64,000 nucleotides of DNA from Filibacter tadaridae (GTDB lineage: Bacteria > Bacillota > Bacilli > Bacillales_A > Planococcaceae), in assembly GCF_900609045.1 (NCBI RefSeq), contig NZ_UXAV01000041.1:1-64000 (forward strand), in the 5' to 3' direction. Within the stretch, counting starts at the first letter, position 1, and each line of letters begins with the position of its first letter. A program made the translations under genes and the position numbers. Positions 43,472-54,035 of the stretch are shown in pieces. Under the pieces are notes generated by a model that was given only the letters and a program-made list of their open reading frames with translations, had not been told where the DNA came from and did no database searches.

Positions 43472-44635
43472 TTACGGCGTTGTTTCTTCTTTATATTCGA
43501 TATGGATACCTGATTCTTTCAACTCGTCTACGAATGGTTGGAAGCGCTCTTTAACCATTATGTTTTCGATAGGAACGACACCCGTTTCTGTTACCCTTCC
43601 CATCGCAATCCATTTGGTGATTAACGCCGCGGGAATCGCTGTTGTTTTTACCATCGAGGTGATTGTAAAATTTTGTTCCGCCAAGTCGATCAGTTCCCAT
43701 GTATGCTTTTTGGGTTTCCCGTCTTTAATTCCACTCACTTCTACTCTGACTACCGTAATGTCTTCAGCTGAGAGACCAATCATTTTTTTGGCAAGTACTT
43801 TTTCTGCAATCGCGCGGGGAGTTGTTAGTGACCCGTTAATCTCAAGCGGTTCGTTTGTCAGAAAACCTAACTCATTTAACACGTTCATTTTTTCCCAGTG
43901 ACCGGGATATCGAATTGTTTTTTCATAAAGGTTTTTCACTTTATCCTTTAAGGTGAAAGCTGTACTATGTGCATCCGTTATGACCGCTTCACAAGCACCT
44001 ATCGGCTCATCAAATACAACCTTTTCCAATCCAGAAAATGCAGCTAGCTCGACCAACTTTCCATTCTCAACTGCAAGGGCGGGTTTTGTGTACAAACCTA
44101 GTACGCTTTCAAGTCGGAAGACAACTTGATACCATAATGGTGGAACAGGATATCTTGGAATCCCCCCACATATCATGACCGCATTTTCAGCTTCGTCCAG
44201 CATTTCAATTCCCTGTGCAGCTAAGAAGTTCGTTATGCCCGGCGCAACCCCACATCCTGGCACAATAGTAATGCCTGCATCTTGTGCGTCTTTATGTAAT
44301 TCAAACTTTTCATTAAACTTTGACCCAACCAGGTCTACTAAATTGCATTTCGAAATTATGGCGGCTTTACTGGCGACCATGCTTAAAGAATGTGGCAGGC
44401 ACGCAACTGCTATATCAGCATCTTTTAACACGAGCGCAATATCTTCCTCAGTGGCAAATGAAGCCACTCTACCTTGTACTTTCCGGCTATTTGCGATTTC
44501 CAAACACTTATCTACATTTTCCTGTTTCACGTCGACAGCTGTTATCCTATCTACACTTTCAAACTTAGAAACTTCACTAACCACCGTTGTACCAATCATC
44601 CCAGTTCCTAACACCACTACATGAATAGTAATCAT
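43472..44635 (-). CDS. Saccharopine dehydrogenase-family protein
   Basis: 387 residues. Rossmann motif VVVLGTGMIGTTVVSEV at the N-terminus, AVDVKQENVD at the second strand, then PGCGVAPGITNFLAAQG and GGIPRYP, typical of the saccharopine dehydrogenase/lysine-ketoglutarate reductase family. Bacillales homologs are often called SDH or L-lysine 6-dehydrogenase-like; this may oxidise lysine or saccharopine. No lysine genes nearby confirm this. AAAGGCTGGGA precedes the start. Confidence 0.82.
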   Translation of the reverse strand: MITIHVVVLGTGMIGTTVVSEVSKFESVDRITAVDVKQENVDKCLEIANSRKVQGRVASFATEEDIALVLKDADIAVACLPHSLSMVASKAAIISKCNLVDLVGSKFNEKFELHKDAQDAGITIVPGCGVAPGITNFLAAQGIEMLDEAENAVMICGGIPRYPVPPLWYQVVFRLESVLGLYTKPALAVENGKLVELAAFSGLEKVVFDEPIGACEAVITDAHSTAFTLKDKVKNLYEKTIRYPGHWEKMNVLNELGFLTNEPLEINGSLTTPRAIAEKVLAKKMIGLSAEDITVVRVEVSGIKDGKPKKHTWELIDLAEQNFTITSMVKTTAIPAALITKWIAMGRVTETGVVPIENIMVKERFQPFVDELKESGIHIEYKEETTP

Positions 44636-45042
44636 TCCCAGCCTTTCATCGTTTTTTTTGAAAAAAGAAAATAACGATCCAAACTTCTACTAGATATGTT
44701 GATTGCAAGAATCCACTAGGAAACCGGTGGAAACGCCTTTTAAGGGGTTAGCCTGTGCCATGCTCTAAGCGCCGAAGTAGCCTTGAATGGAATCTTTTAT
44801 TCAACCTATATAGATTACTCTATGCATCCACTTACTTTTCTAGCGATTTAGTTCCAAAGCATTTTTTGAAGTTCATATAGAATTAAAAAAAGCACTTCAA
44901 CACGTCCATATAGGAAGGTAGAAACGCTTTTTAAATAATACAGTTGAGATGAAAATCTATATTAAGTGGGCGTAGGCAATTATAGCCCTGCATTGAATTC
45001 AAGGAAGGTCCTTATTTCAACATATATACGCACACAAGTAAT
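44636..45042. repeat. Gene-free stretch with degenerate GCGCC/ATTCAACC-type repeat
   Basis: At 44730-44815, AAACGCCTTTTAAGGGGTTAGCC..TGGAATC..ATTCAACCTATATAG is a degenerate copy of the repeat at 63785-63910. No gene or RNA was recognised in the remainder. Confidence 0.5.
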
Positions 45043-47259
45043 TCACACTAGCATCCCGTCCAAGTTTGATAGAATATGTAGTTCATGCATGGGTCTTGTC
45101 ATTGCCACATAAAGCAGTTTTCGGTCGATTGGATGGTCACGGAACGGCTCGTCAAATGCTGCAACCAGAACCGCATCGAATTCCAATCCTTTCGCCAAAT
45201 AACTTGGCACGATAAGTAAGCAATGCTCAGTGATGTCGGACTGTTCGCCAACTAATTGAACAGCCAACTCATTGGATAAGTCTGCGTACAACTTGTTCGC
45301 CTCTGCTTCCGTTTTGCAGATTAACGCGACTGAACGGTGTCCCCGCGCAATAATTCCGTCGTAAATTCCTTTCACTTTGCGACAATCAAGTGCTGGCATG
45401 TCGTAGTGTCCCGGATCTATGCCGTGACGTACGACAGGTTCCACAAGGGGCAAGTCCTCGTCCATTTGCGCAAGAACTTGATTTGCAAGATTCATGATTT
45501 CAATTGTTGTACGATAACTTTTCTGTAAGGTTGTGTATGTCGCCCTTGGAAATAACGCCTTTATCGGTTCCCATGAAGTTAATGCGCGATAACTGTGGAT
45601 CCCTTGTGCAAGATCTCCTACCATTGTGAACATATCTGTTTCAAGGCCATCTTGCAAAGCCGCCAATTGAAATTCGCTGTAGTCTTGCACTTCGTCGATA
45701 AAGACAACACGCATTTTCCATTCATTCGCTATGCCTTTCAACTTTGTATATAAATAGTAGAGTGCCGCCAAATCCTCCACTTCCCATACTTCTTTCACAT
45801 GCGCCGCAAAAAAGGTGCTCCGTTCTTGCTCAGTCCATTGATAGGTAAGCTCTTTTTGCAGTTGACCATCAGTCAGCCAATCCCTATATAGCTTTTTCAC
45901 GTTAAACTTTTTGAACCTCCGCATATAGGTTGCCGTCGTTTTTTTTCCCTCTTTTTCAATGGCAGGAAGCCGTTCATCGCGCTCATCTAGTATCCGTGTC
46001 AGTTTCGCTTTCCTTTTTTCATCATCTCTAATGCCATATAACGCCTTATCGAGTACTTCATCATATTTGGCTGTCAGCGTCGTCATGATCTTCGTTCGTT
46101 TACGTTTCACTTCACTTTGTAAAATGATTTTGATACGTTCAAGGCGCTTTTCCACCGGCATATATGAAAACTCTTCCAAGAACAGCTTTTTCAGCTTGGA
46201 GCCTTTTACCACCCGGTACTTTTCAATATAGATATCTTCAAACAGTGCGGCTGTATCCTGCTCCAACTTGTGTACATAACGCTGCATGATTTCTCGGTAA
46301 TCAAGTGAACCTTTCATGCGCGCAATAAAGAGTACATCCTCGTTAACTATGTCAGCTCCTACTAACATCTCCAACTTCGCGTTCGAATCGGTCAGTTTCA
46401 ACTTCAATCCGGTAGCGTTCAATACATGCTCGGCATACGTTGTCTGGCAAATACGTCCTACACCAAGCTCCGGAAGGACATCCGCAATATAATCCATAAA
46501 CAACTTACTCGGAGCTAGGATCATCAGTTTTTCTGCCGGGAAATGTTCCCCCATTGTGTAAAGGAAATAAGAAATTCTATGAAGGGCTATTGTCGTTTTC
46601 CCACTTCCAGCGGCACCTTGTACAATAATAGGCTGTTTCAAATTCGCGCGGATGATCGTATTTTGCTCCGCTTGAATAGTAGACACTATTTCAGTTAACC
46701 GGACATCTGCTTTTCCAGACAATGCCTCTTGAAGAAGCTCATCATTTGTCGTCAGGTCAACATCTCGTATTCCGAGAAGTTCTCCTTCTTCAATCTGAAA
46801 TTGGCGTTTTGAAAACAAATGCCCTTTGAATTCCTCTTCTCGTACTTGATAAGATAAATCTCCTAGCCTTCCATCATAATAAACATTCGCAACGGGAGAA
46901 CGCCAATCCACGATGATTGGCTCTTGCGTTTCCCTGTGGAATAAAGATGTCTTTCCTATATAAAGTAATTCATCTGCTTCTTCTTCCTTTTGAAAATGAA
47001 TACGTGCAAAGTATGGCTTCTGCCGAATCGCTTCCAACCCCTCTTTTTGAGAACGGGCCATTTCAAAAAAACGTGTATTCGTTAAGATATTAATGTAACT
47101 TAAACTGGAATCGAGATAATCCAGATCCGCCATCGAATGCCGTATTTTCTCTTGAGAGGATTTCACGTCACGTTGTGATTCCTCTAATAACTGTTGCATG
47201 TATTTTTTCGTATAGTCAAGGCGCTGCAATTCCAACTCAAAATCAGGATGCTTCTGCAT
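45043..47259 (-). CDS. helD: HelD, RNA polymerase recycling ATPase (UvrD/Rep-like)
   Basis: 738 residues from the ATG at 47259 (GGAGG 8 bases upstream). A long N-terminal coiled-coil arm (residues 1-60) is followed by PIIVDWRSPVANVYYDG, then Walker A GAAGSGKTTIALHR, and the late VVFIDEVQDYSEFQL (Walker B), LQKSYRTT and YVAMTRPMHEL motifs of superfamily-1 helicases. In Bacillus subtilis HelD releases RNA polymerase stalled after termination. Monocistronic. Confidence 0.9.
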   Translation of the reverse strand: MQKHPDFELELQRLDYTKKYMQQLLEESQRDVKSSQEKIRHSMADLDYLDSSLSYINILTNTRFFEMARSQKEGLEAIRQKPYFARIHFQKEEEADELLYIGKTSLFHRETQEPIIVDWRSPVANVYYDGRLGDLSYQVREEEFKGHLFSKRQFQIEEGELLGIRDVDLTTNDELLQEALSGKADVRLTEIVSTIQAEQNTIIRANLKQPIIVQGAAGSGKTTIALHRISYFLYTMGEHFPAEKLMILAPSKLFMDYIADVLPELGVGRICQTTYAEHVLNATGLKLKLTDSNAKLEMLVGADIVNEDVLFIARMKGSLDYREIMQRYVHKLEQDTAALFEDIYIEKYRVVKGSKLKKLFLEEFSYMPVEKRLERIKIILQSEVKRKRTKIMTTLTAKYDEVLDKALYGIRDDEKRKAKLTRILDERDERLPAIEKEGKKTTATYMRRFKKFNVKKLYRDWLTDGQLQKELTYQWTEQERSTFFAAHVKEVWEVEDLAALYYLYTKLKGIANEWKMRVVFIDEVQDYSEFQLAALQDGLETDMFTMVGDLAQGIHSYRALTSWEPIKALFPRATYTTLQKSYRTTIEIMNLANQVLAQMDEDLPLVEPVVRHGIDPGHYDMPALDCRKVKGIYDGIIARGHRSVALICKTEAEANKLYADLSNELAVQLVGEQSDITEHCLLIVPSYLAKGLEFDAVLVAAFDEPFRDHPIDRKLLYVAMTRPMHELHILSNLDGMLV

Positions 47260-47373
47260 GTACAGGACCTCCATTTTGTGTATTTGCGGTATTTTGGTAG
47301 TTAGCGTGTCGGAGACGGAACACTATCTTAACACTCTGAAAATAAGGTAGCAACAACTATTCAAAAATTGAAA

Positions 47374-47417
47374 GAAAGAAAAAGCCGATTGCACATATGC
47401 AACCAGCTTTTTCTTTC
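47374..47417 (-). terminator. Terminator of the chemoreceptor gene
   Basis: GAAAGAAAAAGC/GCTTTTTCTTTC stem with an inner TTGC/GCAA helix. Confidence 0.8.
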
Positions 47418-47423
47418 TAGGCA

Positions 47424-49115
47424 TTATTCTATTTTAAATTGGCCCATATCTGTTTGTAGTTTTTCAGCAAGTTCAGCAAGCACAAGTGAGCTGGCTGATA
47501 TCTCTTCATTTGCGGCAAGTTGCTCTTCTGTTGCAGCACTTGTCGATTGCGCTTGCTCTGATGATTGCTGCGCTAATTCTTGGACGTTCAATGCCCCAGT
47601 TGCTACGCTCTCCGTCATCAAGCGGATTTGTTCGATTGCCGCAGAGACCGTTCCAATTTTATTGCCCACATCTGTAGCTGCATATTCGATCCGATCAAAT
47701 ACATCACTTGTCTGCGTTGTTATGGAAAGACCTTCTTCAACTCTCTGATTTCCCTCTTTGGTACTGGATACAGCCAGTTCAACGTTTTCAGTCATTTCAT
47801 CAATCATTTGACCGATTTCTATCGCCGAATGCTTCGATTGCTCAGCGAGATTTCGCACTTCATCAGCTACTACTGCAAATCCTTTACCATGCTCACCCGC
47901 ACGTGCTGCTTCAATTGCGGCGTTGAGCGCTAGCAAGTTTGTCTGCTCGGCAATGGCTGTTATCAGTTTTGTTACGTTTCGGATTTCTCCCGAATGATCG
48001 GCCATCTTACCCATGATTCCCGCCGATTGTCCAATTGTAGAATTGATAATTTTCATTTGAGTTGTTACATTTCCCATAAGTGACGCACCTTCTTCAACAA
48101 GGCGATTGACCTCTTCTGACGAATGTAGCATAGCTCTGTTGCCTTCTGTAACCTGGTCAATTCCCGTTACCATTTCTTCAATTGCGCTAGCTGTTTCGCC
48201 GACGATTGTTACTTGCGACTCACTTCCCGCAAGGTTTTGCTCCGTTATTTCAGCAACCATTTCTGAAGCTGCCAGACTCTCTTCCGAACTTGCCGACAAT
48301 TCTTCCGCTTGAACAGCAAGCTGGACAGCCGATTCATTGGCTCTTTTAATAATGCCACGCAAATCTGCTGTCATGCCATTAAATGCGGATGCCATGTCAC
48401 CAATCTCATCTTTATTGCGAATGCGCACCGGCTCAATCGCAAAATTGCCTTCAGCAATTTCCGACAATGCCGATGTCAATTTCCCAACAGGACGTGCAAT
48501 GCTTCTACTAATAATACGCGCAATAATGATGCTTAAAATAATAGCAATCCCGGTTAAAACGCTAATAAACATACGTGTATTAGCCAGTAAATCTACCAAG
48601 TCTTTTTCCGTCTTTTTCATTTCTTCCTCTTGATGTTGTATCAGTTTAGCAACGCTTTCTTCAATCGTACTCTGATAGATAGCAGCGTCGGATGCTAGAT
48701 TAAGTGCTTTTTCATCGTTAGCGCTATTGAACTCTTCGACTGCCATGTCAATTGTTTCACTATAACTTTTACGTGCATCTTTTACTTCATTAAGTAGCTC
48801 ACGGGCATTTTTACTTTTAACAATCTTGTCTAATGTAGACCACTGCTCTTCAAAGGTGTCACTTAATTCTCCACGGTTTTTAAGATAAGAAATTTTCTTG
48901 AACAGCAAAAAGCCACGAACATTGCTAACGATTTGGTATTGTGTGGATGAAAGTTCTTCCAATACAATCACTTTCTGAATCCGATCATCTATAAGAAAAC
49001 GATATTCATCATTCATTTTAGAAAGAGACCAAAACCCCGAAATCCCCACTACTATCAATAATAGAAGAACCGCTAGAAAACCGGTCCATAATTTTTTCCC
49101 TACAGTAAACTTCAT
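47424..49115 (-). CDS. Methyl-accepting chemotaxis protein
   Basis: 563 residues. Helix 1 at about 10-30, a four-helix extracellular sensor of about 150 residues (with [15 protein letters not shown]), helix 2 at 187-207, a HAMP domain ([20 protein letters not shown]) and the signalling domain whose hairpin tip reads [20 protein letters not shown] and [16 protein letters not shown]. It signals to CheA/CheW in the chemotaxis array. The ligand is unknown; four-helix-bundle sensors bind small organic acids or amino acids. GGGGGAT precedes ATG. Confidence 0.93.
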   Translation of the reverse strand: MKFTVGKKLWTGFLAVLLLLIVVGISGFWSLSKMNDEYRFLIDDRIQKVIVLEELSSTQYQIVSNVRGFLLFKKISYLKNRGELSDTFEEQWSTLDKIVKSKNARELLNEVKDARKSYSETIDMAVEEFNSANDEKALNLASDAAIYQSTIEESVAKLIQHQEEEMKKTEKDLVDLLANTRMFISVLTGIAIILSIIIARIISRSIARPVGKLTSALSEIAEGNFAIEPVRIRNKDEIGDMASAFNGMTADLRGIIKRANESAVQLAVQAEELSASSEESLAASEMVAEITEQNLAGSESQVTIVGETASAIEEMVTGIDQVTEGNRAMLHSSEEVNRLVEEGASLMGNVTTQMKIINSTIGQSAGIMGKMADHSGEIRNVTKLITAIAEQTNLLALNAAIEAARAGEHGKGFAVVADEVRNLAEQSKHSAIEIGQMIDEMTENVELAVSSTKEGNQRVEEGLSITTQTSDVFDRIEYAATDVGNKIGTVSAAIEQIRLMTESVATGALNVQELAQQSSEQAQSTSAATEEQLAANEEISASSLVLAELAEKLQTDMGQFKIE

Positions 49116-49221
49116 GATAATCCCCCTCGTATATCATAGTCTTCTATAATTATAGACTAAGAGACTAAAGTAGTATATTTGTGAGAATTAATAAATAGTA
49201 ATGGGTGGTTATTGTTTCCTA

Positions 49222-49335
49222 TGTATGTTGAAATGAAGTGTTTCATTGAACACGCTGCGGCGCTTGGGGATGCCTCCCGCCCCTGAAGGCGCCTCACTGG
49301 TGCATAACCCACACTCGGTGCCCTTCTTTGGCACC
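49222..49335. repeat. GCGGGAGGCATCC-type interspersed repeat (inverted)
   Basis: TTCATTGAACACGCTGCGGC and GGGGATGCCTCCCGCCCCTG plus GGCGCC, an inverted and shortened relative of the copies at 63785 and 30018. No gene lies in 49116-49401. Confidence 0.55.
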
Positions 49336-49401
49336 GGATTAAAAGTACCAATCAAAAAAATCCGTCCCCGTATATATATGGGGCCGGATGCACAATACGT
49401 A

Positions 49402-50085
49402 TTATTTCTGGAACTGTACGAACCACTGATCTTCGTCTTTTTTTATAGCAGTTCCAATCCACTTTGCATCAAAATAATGCTGTTGCTCGTCAGTATTTTC
49501 CATCAACACCATTTGGCTTTCACGAAAATGTTGATGTGCTATTGGTCGTTTGAAATCCTTCAACATTGTATACCGTAGTAAATCACCATATTTCATTTTT
49601 AGCGATACAATCTGAAAGCCAAGTGCAAATTTATCTTTTAAACTTGCTATATTAAAAGGGGCAACGGTTGCGCAGATATAAGGGTAACGCTTTTCATCCA
49701 CTTCATCCATAATTACTTTTCCAAGTAATAATTGCAGGCCGTTACCTTGAAAATCAGGGTCTACATTCGTTATTTCAGAATATAAAACCAGCGGCCATTC
49801 ATTTATCGCAAGTCCTGCATCTCTTCCTAAATGTTCCTCATCCAATTCAGGTGCTAACATGGCGCGGAATGCAATGAGTTGTCCATTTGAATAGGCCCCG
49901 ATTAGAAGCCCTTTCCCATTTAAAATAATCAAGAATTCTTCTGTCGTTAAAGGTTGTAAAAATGACGTTATCGTTAATGCCCCAATGACTTTTCGTTGCA
50001 ACGCTTGAATTTCTTCAAGATGACTTGCTGTAAGTCGTTTAATAGTTATTTCTTCGCCATTTTTCAATCGGTAGGACTGATTCAT
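49402..50085 (-). CDS. GNAT-family N-acetyltransferase, coupled to enolase-superfamily gene
   Basis: 227 residues, longer than usual for GNATs. ITIKRLTASHLEEIQALQ opens the fold, then LYSEITNVDPDFQGNGLQLLL contains the acetyl-CoA turn, and YICATVAPFNIASLKDKFALG is the late motif. The upstream start overlaps the stop of the enolase-superfamily gene by 4 bases (ATGA), so the two are translated together. In Geobacillus a GNAT acts with N-succinyl amino acid racemase to turn D- into L-amino acids; a similar pairing is possible here. Confidence 0.82.
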   Translation of the reverse strand: MNQSYRLKNGEEITIKRLTASHLEEIQALQRKVIGALTITSFLQPLTTEEFLIILNGKGLLIGAYSNGQLIAFRAMLAPELDEEHLGRDAGLAINEWPLVLYSEITNVDPDFQGNGLQLLLGKVIMDEVDEKRYPYICATVAPFNIASLKDKFALGFQIVSLKMKYGDLLRYTMLKDFKRPIAHQHFRESQMVLMENTDEQQHYFDAKWIGTAIKKDEDQWFVQFQK

Positions 50086-51194
50086 CCGATTACCTTCTCA
50101 GAGAACTGCGTTAACTCTTGAAGTACTTGCTCATCAATTTCGATGCCCAGTCCCGGTTTATTTGTTAAACGGATAAACGGAACGTCATACTGTAAATTAC
50201 CGACATCTTTACTGAACTTCAATGGGCCTGTCAGTTCGACACTTGTAATTATCTTCTTTGAAAAAGCGACGTGGAACCCGGCAGCTGAACCAATGGAAGA
50301 TTCGACCATTGAGCCGATTTGACATTCAATCCCAGCCATTTCCGCCATGACCGCAAGTTTCATAGCTGGGTAAATACCTCCGCACTTCATCAATTTAATA
50401 TTCACTTTATCGGCAGCGCGTTTCGCTATGATTTCCCTCATATCACGCATCCCTCGTAATCCTTCGTCAATCATAACGGGTACTGCTGATTTAGATTTCA
50501 CTTCAACCATACCATCGAAATCATCCGCAAGAACTGGTTGCTCCAGCCAATCTAGTGAACAGTTTTCCAGCTTTTGAAGTCCTTGTAATGTATTGGCACT
50601 CGTTTTCCATCCTTGGTTCACATCGACACGTATGGCAATGTCTTCACCAACACGATTTCGGACCGCTTGAATTCGTTTTACGTCATCTGCAACACAAGTA
50701 CCGACTTTCATCTTCATGGAGCGATAACCACCCACTACTTTTTCTTCTGCTTCCTTTGCCATCTCTCCAGGAGAAGCAATGCTGAGTACATGTGTAATTG
50801 GAAATGCTTCATGATACTTTCCGCCAAGAAGATCATAAACGGGGATCCCTAAACTTTTACCCACAACATCGAAACAGGCAATATCGATTGCAGCTTTTGC
50901 TGTTGGAACGCCGTAAATGGCCGCATCCATTATATGATGAATCCGTTCCATATTTTTTGGATCTTCCCCAATAAGTTTCGGAGCTAACGTATTTTTCAAT
51001 ACCTGGAACGTTCCCCCCCAGCTTTCGCCTGTGACATGATCATCCGCAACACTTTCCCCATATCCTACAACTCCGGTGTCTGTTGTGAGCTTCACAATAA
51101 TGGAAGGCATATAATCGTACGTCGCATAGCTGATTACAAATGGTTCATGTAGCGGTAAATGGATAGCATAAATTTCAATTTCAGTGATTTTCAT
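50082..51194 (-). CDS. Enolase-superfamily enzyme, muconate-lactonizing/dipeptide-epimerase subgroup
   Basis: 370 residues from the ATG at 51194 (AAAAGGATG upstream). The two catalytic lysines are in SMKMKVG and NIKLMKCGG; metal ligands are Asp in RVDVNQGW, Glu in LEQPV and the acidic pair in MIDEGL. This is the muconate lactonizing enzyme subgroup, including dipeptide epimerases and N-succinyl amino acid racemases. The C-terminal D-x-D that binds dipeptide ammonium in Ala-Glu epimerases is replaced by VELTGPL, so another substrate is likely. Operon with the GNAT. Confidence 0.88.
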   Translation of the reverse strand: MKITEIEIYAIHLPLHEPFVISYATYDYMPSIIVKLTTDTGVVGYGESVADDHVTGESWGGTFQVLKNTLAPKLIGEDPKNMERIHHIMDAAIYGVPTAKAAIDIACFDVVGKSLGIPVYDLLGGKYHEAFPITHVLSIASPGEMAKEAEEKVVGGYRSMKMKVGTCVADDVKRIQAVRNRVGEDIAIRVDVNQGWKTSANTLQGLQKLENCSLDWLEQPVLADDFDGMVEVKSKSAVPVMIDEGLRGMRDMREIIAKRAADKVNIKLMKCGGIYPAMKLAVMAEMAGIECQIGSMVESSIGSAAGFHVAFSKKIITSVELTGPLKFSKDVGNLQYDVPFIRLTNKPGLGIEIDEQVLQELTQFSEKVIG

Positions 51195-51278
51195 CGAAAA
51201 CATCCTTTTCTATTGTAACTTTCTGTTTTCCATTGTATCATCGTCGTTAAACAGTCGCTATTACTCGGAGGTCTTTTT

Positions 51279-52529
51279 GTGAAGATAAAAATAGCAGTCA
51301 TCGGTTCAAATGATTTCTGTACGCGCATTGAAAAACTTACTGCCAATCGCAATGATGTTGAAATAATCGGCTATCGATACGAAGAGCCCAAGGATGCAAT
51401 CGATTTGGTTCGTACACTTACACCAAGCGATGCACTTCTCTTTTCTGGATTGATTCCCTACTTTTTTGCCAAAGAGGCAATCGGGAATCTACCTATTCCT
51501 ACTGTGTACATAGAACAGGATGAAGCAGCCATCGCTGCCACTTTACTAAATTTAACAATTCATAGCCATCTAGATTTGAATCGGTTATCAATTGATGTAC
51601 GAAAAAGGGAACTCATTGAACAGGTGCTTTCTGATGCAAATCACCCGACGGAACAACCATTTATCCACGAGTTACGAGATGTGAGTACCATACAGGAAAT
51701 TACAGATTATCATGCACAATTGTCCCTTCGTGGTCAGACGGACATTGCGATAACAAGCGTACATTCCGTTTACGAACAACTTAAACAACAACAAATTCCT
51801 GTTGTTAAAATAATTGACACGAAGAACACACTTCTGCAGACGATTGAACGTGTAAAGCAAAGCGCTTTTTTGAAGAAAAGCTATTCCGCCCAAACCGCGG
51901 TCGGCATTGTTAGCGCATTAACGACAGATGCAATTCTAGAAACGTTTGTAAAACGGCTTGCTAGCCAACTGCATGCGCATTGGAGTATCGAAAACAATGT
52001 CTATCTGTTATTCACGACAATGGGAAATATAAATTTTTCTTTGAAAAACCGTGAGTTTCTGAAGTTATTTCATACTAAAGGTATCGATGTCAGGCTCGCT
52101 TTCGGTTCTGGGGAATCTATCATCGATGCCACGGAAAATGCCTATTTCGCACTCGATTTCATCGAAAAAACAGGTAATCATTCTTTTTATATATTGGATT
52201 CAAATAAAAAACTTCTTGGTCCCTTTCCTCAAACGGATGGGATAATTGCAATGAAAACCAATGAGCCTGTACTCGTTGAGATGGCGAAAAAGACTTCATT
52301 AAGCCCTGCCAACATATCAAAACTACTCACATTCAGCCAATCCCGCGATTCAACTCAATTCACCGCTAATGATTTGGCGCTGCATTTAGAGGTATCCCGC
52401 AGGACCGCTGAACGCACACTGAAGAAACTTTTGAAATTCAGTTACGCAAAAATTGTTGGGGAAGAGATGGCCTATCGACAAGGCAGACCTAGGGCACTTT
52501 ATGAACTTAACTTCCCTACTTATCTGTAA
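51279..52529 (+). CDS. Putative winged-helix transcriptional regulator
   Basis: 416 residues; GTG start with GGAGGTC 5-6 bases upstream. The N-terminus (KIAVIGSNDFCTRIEKL, then SDALLFSGLIPYFFAKEAI) resembles a PrpR-like or Rossmann-type sensor. The C-terminal 80 residues form a winged helix (FTANDLALHLEVSRRTAERT). It is divergent from the enolase/GNAT operon, 84 bases apart, and probably controls it. The family was not recognised with certainty. Confidence 0.68.
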   Translation: MKIKIAVIGSNDFCTRIEKLTANRNDVEIIGYRYEEPKDAIDLVRTLTPSDALLFSGLIPYFFAKEAIGNLPIPTVYIEQDEAAIAATLLNLTIHSHLDLNRLSIDVRKRELIEQVLSDANHPTEQPFIHELRDVSTIQEITDYHAQLSLRGQTDIAITSVHSVYEQLKQQQIPVVKIIDTKNTLLQTIERVKQSAFLKKSYSAQTAVGIVSALTTDAILETFVKRLASQLHAHWSIENNVYLLFTTMGNINFSLKNREFLKLFHTKGIDVRLAFGSGESIIDATENAYFALDFIEKTGNHSFYILDSNKKLLGPFPQTDGIIAMKTNEPVLVEMAKKTSLSPANISKLLTFSQSRDSTQFTANDLALHLEVSRRTAERTLKKLLKFSYAKIVGEEMAYRQGRPRALYELNFPTYL

Positions 52530-52533
52530 AATG

Positions 52534-52571
52534 AAAGGAAAGTTCACAATTCAACAGTGAACTTTCCTTTT
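52534..52571. terminator. Bidirectional terminator between regulator and nhaC
   Basis: AAAGGAAAGTTCAC/GTGAACTTTCCTTT stem with a T-run on both sides. Confidence 0.88.
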
Positions 52572-52574
52572 GTT

Positions 52575-54035
52575 TTATGGATTTAAACTAACTTCTTCAG
52601 TTTCCAGTTCCATTTCGTAATTTGTTTCATGATCCCTTTCAACAAGCTCTTCTTTCGTCATTTTTACAACAGTAAAGCCTGTGAATGCATATAAAATTGA
52701 AATAATTGGAACGACAAAATTCAAAATTGCATATGGTCCATATTCAACAACGCCTACACCCAATGTTCCTAATATGAATACACCACATGTATTCCAGGGG
52801 ATGAAAACAGAAGTTAACGTACCTCCATCCTCAAGTGCACGTGAAAGGTTCTTTGAATGTAGCCCTTTTTCCTTATACGTTTTACTGAACATCCGCGCTG
52901 GAACAACTATTGAGATATATTGTTCAGAACAGGTTGCATTTGTCATAAAACATGCCGCAATTGTTGTTGCAATTAGAGAACCTGTGGATTTCACTATTTT
53001 CAGCAACTGGTTCATAATCGATTGCAACATTCCTGAATACTCCAGAATACCGCCAAAGGTCATGGCGACAATTGTCATTGAAACGGTGTACATCATATTA
53101 TCCAATCCACCGCCATTAAAAAGCCCATCCACCATTTCATTTCCCGTCGTTATTGAAAAGCCTTCTTGCAATGCTGTTATGGCATGTACTACCGTATCGC
53201 CTTGGATGAATACCTGCGACAAGAACCCTAATATAATCCCCACAATAAGCGCTGGAACAGCCGGTATCTTAAGCGCAACCATTAAAATGACTGCAAGAGG
53301 AACAAGTAACATGAATGGCGACACTATAAAACTCTCTTGTAATACCTTTGAAGTTTGTGCGATTTCGAGTGCTTCCGTTTTACCAGTTCCAAAGTTCCTT
53401 CCTAGGTATGCGTACACGCCAAGTGCAATCAGCAACCCGGGAATCGTTGTAAAGAACATATGCTTAATATGATCGAATAACTCCGTCCCTGTCAGACCCG
53501 CTGCCAAATTGGTCGTATCCGATAACGGGGACATTTTATCACCAAAGTAAGCGCCAGAGATTACCGCCCCTGCAATCATCCCTGCTGGAATACCCATACT
53601 GAGGCCTATTCCCATTCCGGCCACACCGATTGTAGCCATTGTCGACCATGAGCTACCGATTGCAAGCGATACAATTGCACAAATGATTGCAATTGTCACA
53701 AGGAACCATGCAGGCGTAATAATCTTTAATCCATAAAAAATCATCGTTGCGACAATTCCGCCACCCATCCAAGCACCAATTGTAAGCCCTACCAACATAA
53801 TGATGACAACGGCTGGAAGCGCCAGTTTTATCCCTTTATACATCATTTCCTCAATTTCTTTCCATGTATAACCAGCCTTCCAGGCAACTAAAGCTGCTAC
53901 TGTCGTCCCGACAATAAGTGGCATATGTGGACCTTGTCCCAATTGAACAACTGTTACTATCATAACGGCAATCATGATTAGAAGTGGCAATAGAGCCATC
54001 CAAAATTTTATCTCTTTCTTAGTTGATTGTTCCAT
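52575..54035 (-). CDS. nhaC: NhaC-family Na+/H+ (or amino/dicarboxylate) antiporter
   Basis: 486 residues with about 11-12 helices. Typical motifs: SSWSTMATIGVAGMGIGLS, SGAYFGDKMSPLSDTTNLAA and NATCSEQYISIVVPARMF followed by FIPWNTCGVF. NhaC proteins exchange Na+ for H+; many homologs instead move organic acids or amino acids, such as malate-lactate antiporter MleN. Convergent with the regulator and close to the enolase/GNAT operon, it could carry that pathway's substrate, but this is inference. AGGGGATTAGT precedes ATG. Confidence 0.85.
   Translation of the reverse strand: MEQSTKKEIKFWMALLPLLIMIAVMIVTVVQLGQGPHMPLIVGTTVAALVAWKAGYTWKEIEEMMYKGIKLALPAVVIIMLVGLTIGAWMGGGIVATMIFYGLKIITPAWFLVTIAIICAIVSLAIGSSWSTMATIGVAGMGIGLSMGIPAGMIAGAVISGAYFGDKMSPLSDTTNLAAGLTGTELFDHIKHMFFTTIPGLLIALGVYAYLGRNFGTGKTEALEIAQTSKVLQESFIVSPFMLLVPLAVILMVALKIPAVPALIVGIILGFLSQVFIQGDTVVHAITALQEGFSITTGNEMVDGLFNGGGLDNMMYTVSMTIVAMTFGGILEYSGMLQSIMNQLLKIVKSTGSLIATTIAACFMTNATCSEQYISIVVPARMFSKTYKEKGLHSKNLSRALEDGGTLTSVFIPWNTCGVFILGTLGVGVVEYGPYAILNFVVPIISILYAFTGFTVVKMTKEELVERDHETNYEMELETEEVSLNP

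Noticed and set aside
52681..53472. 263-codon plus-strand frame inside nhaC
   Set aside because: Shadow of the strongly supported NhaC gene on the other strand.
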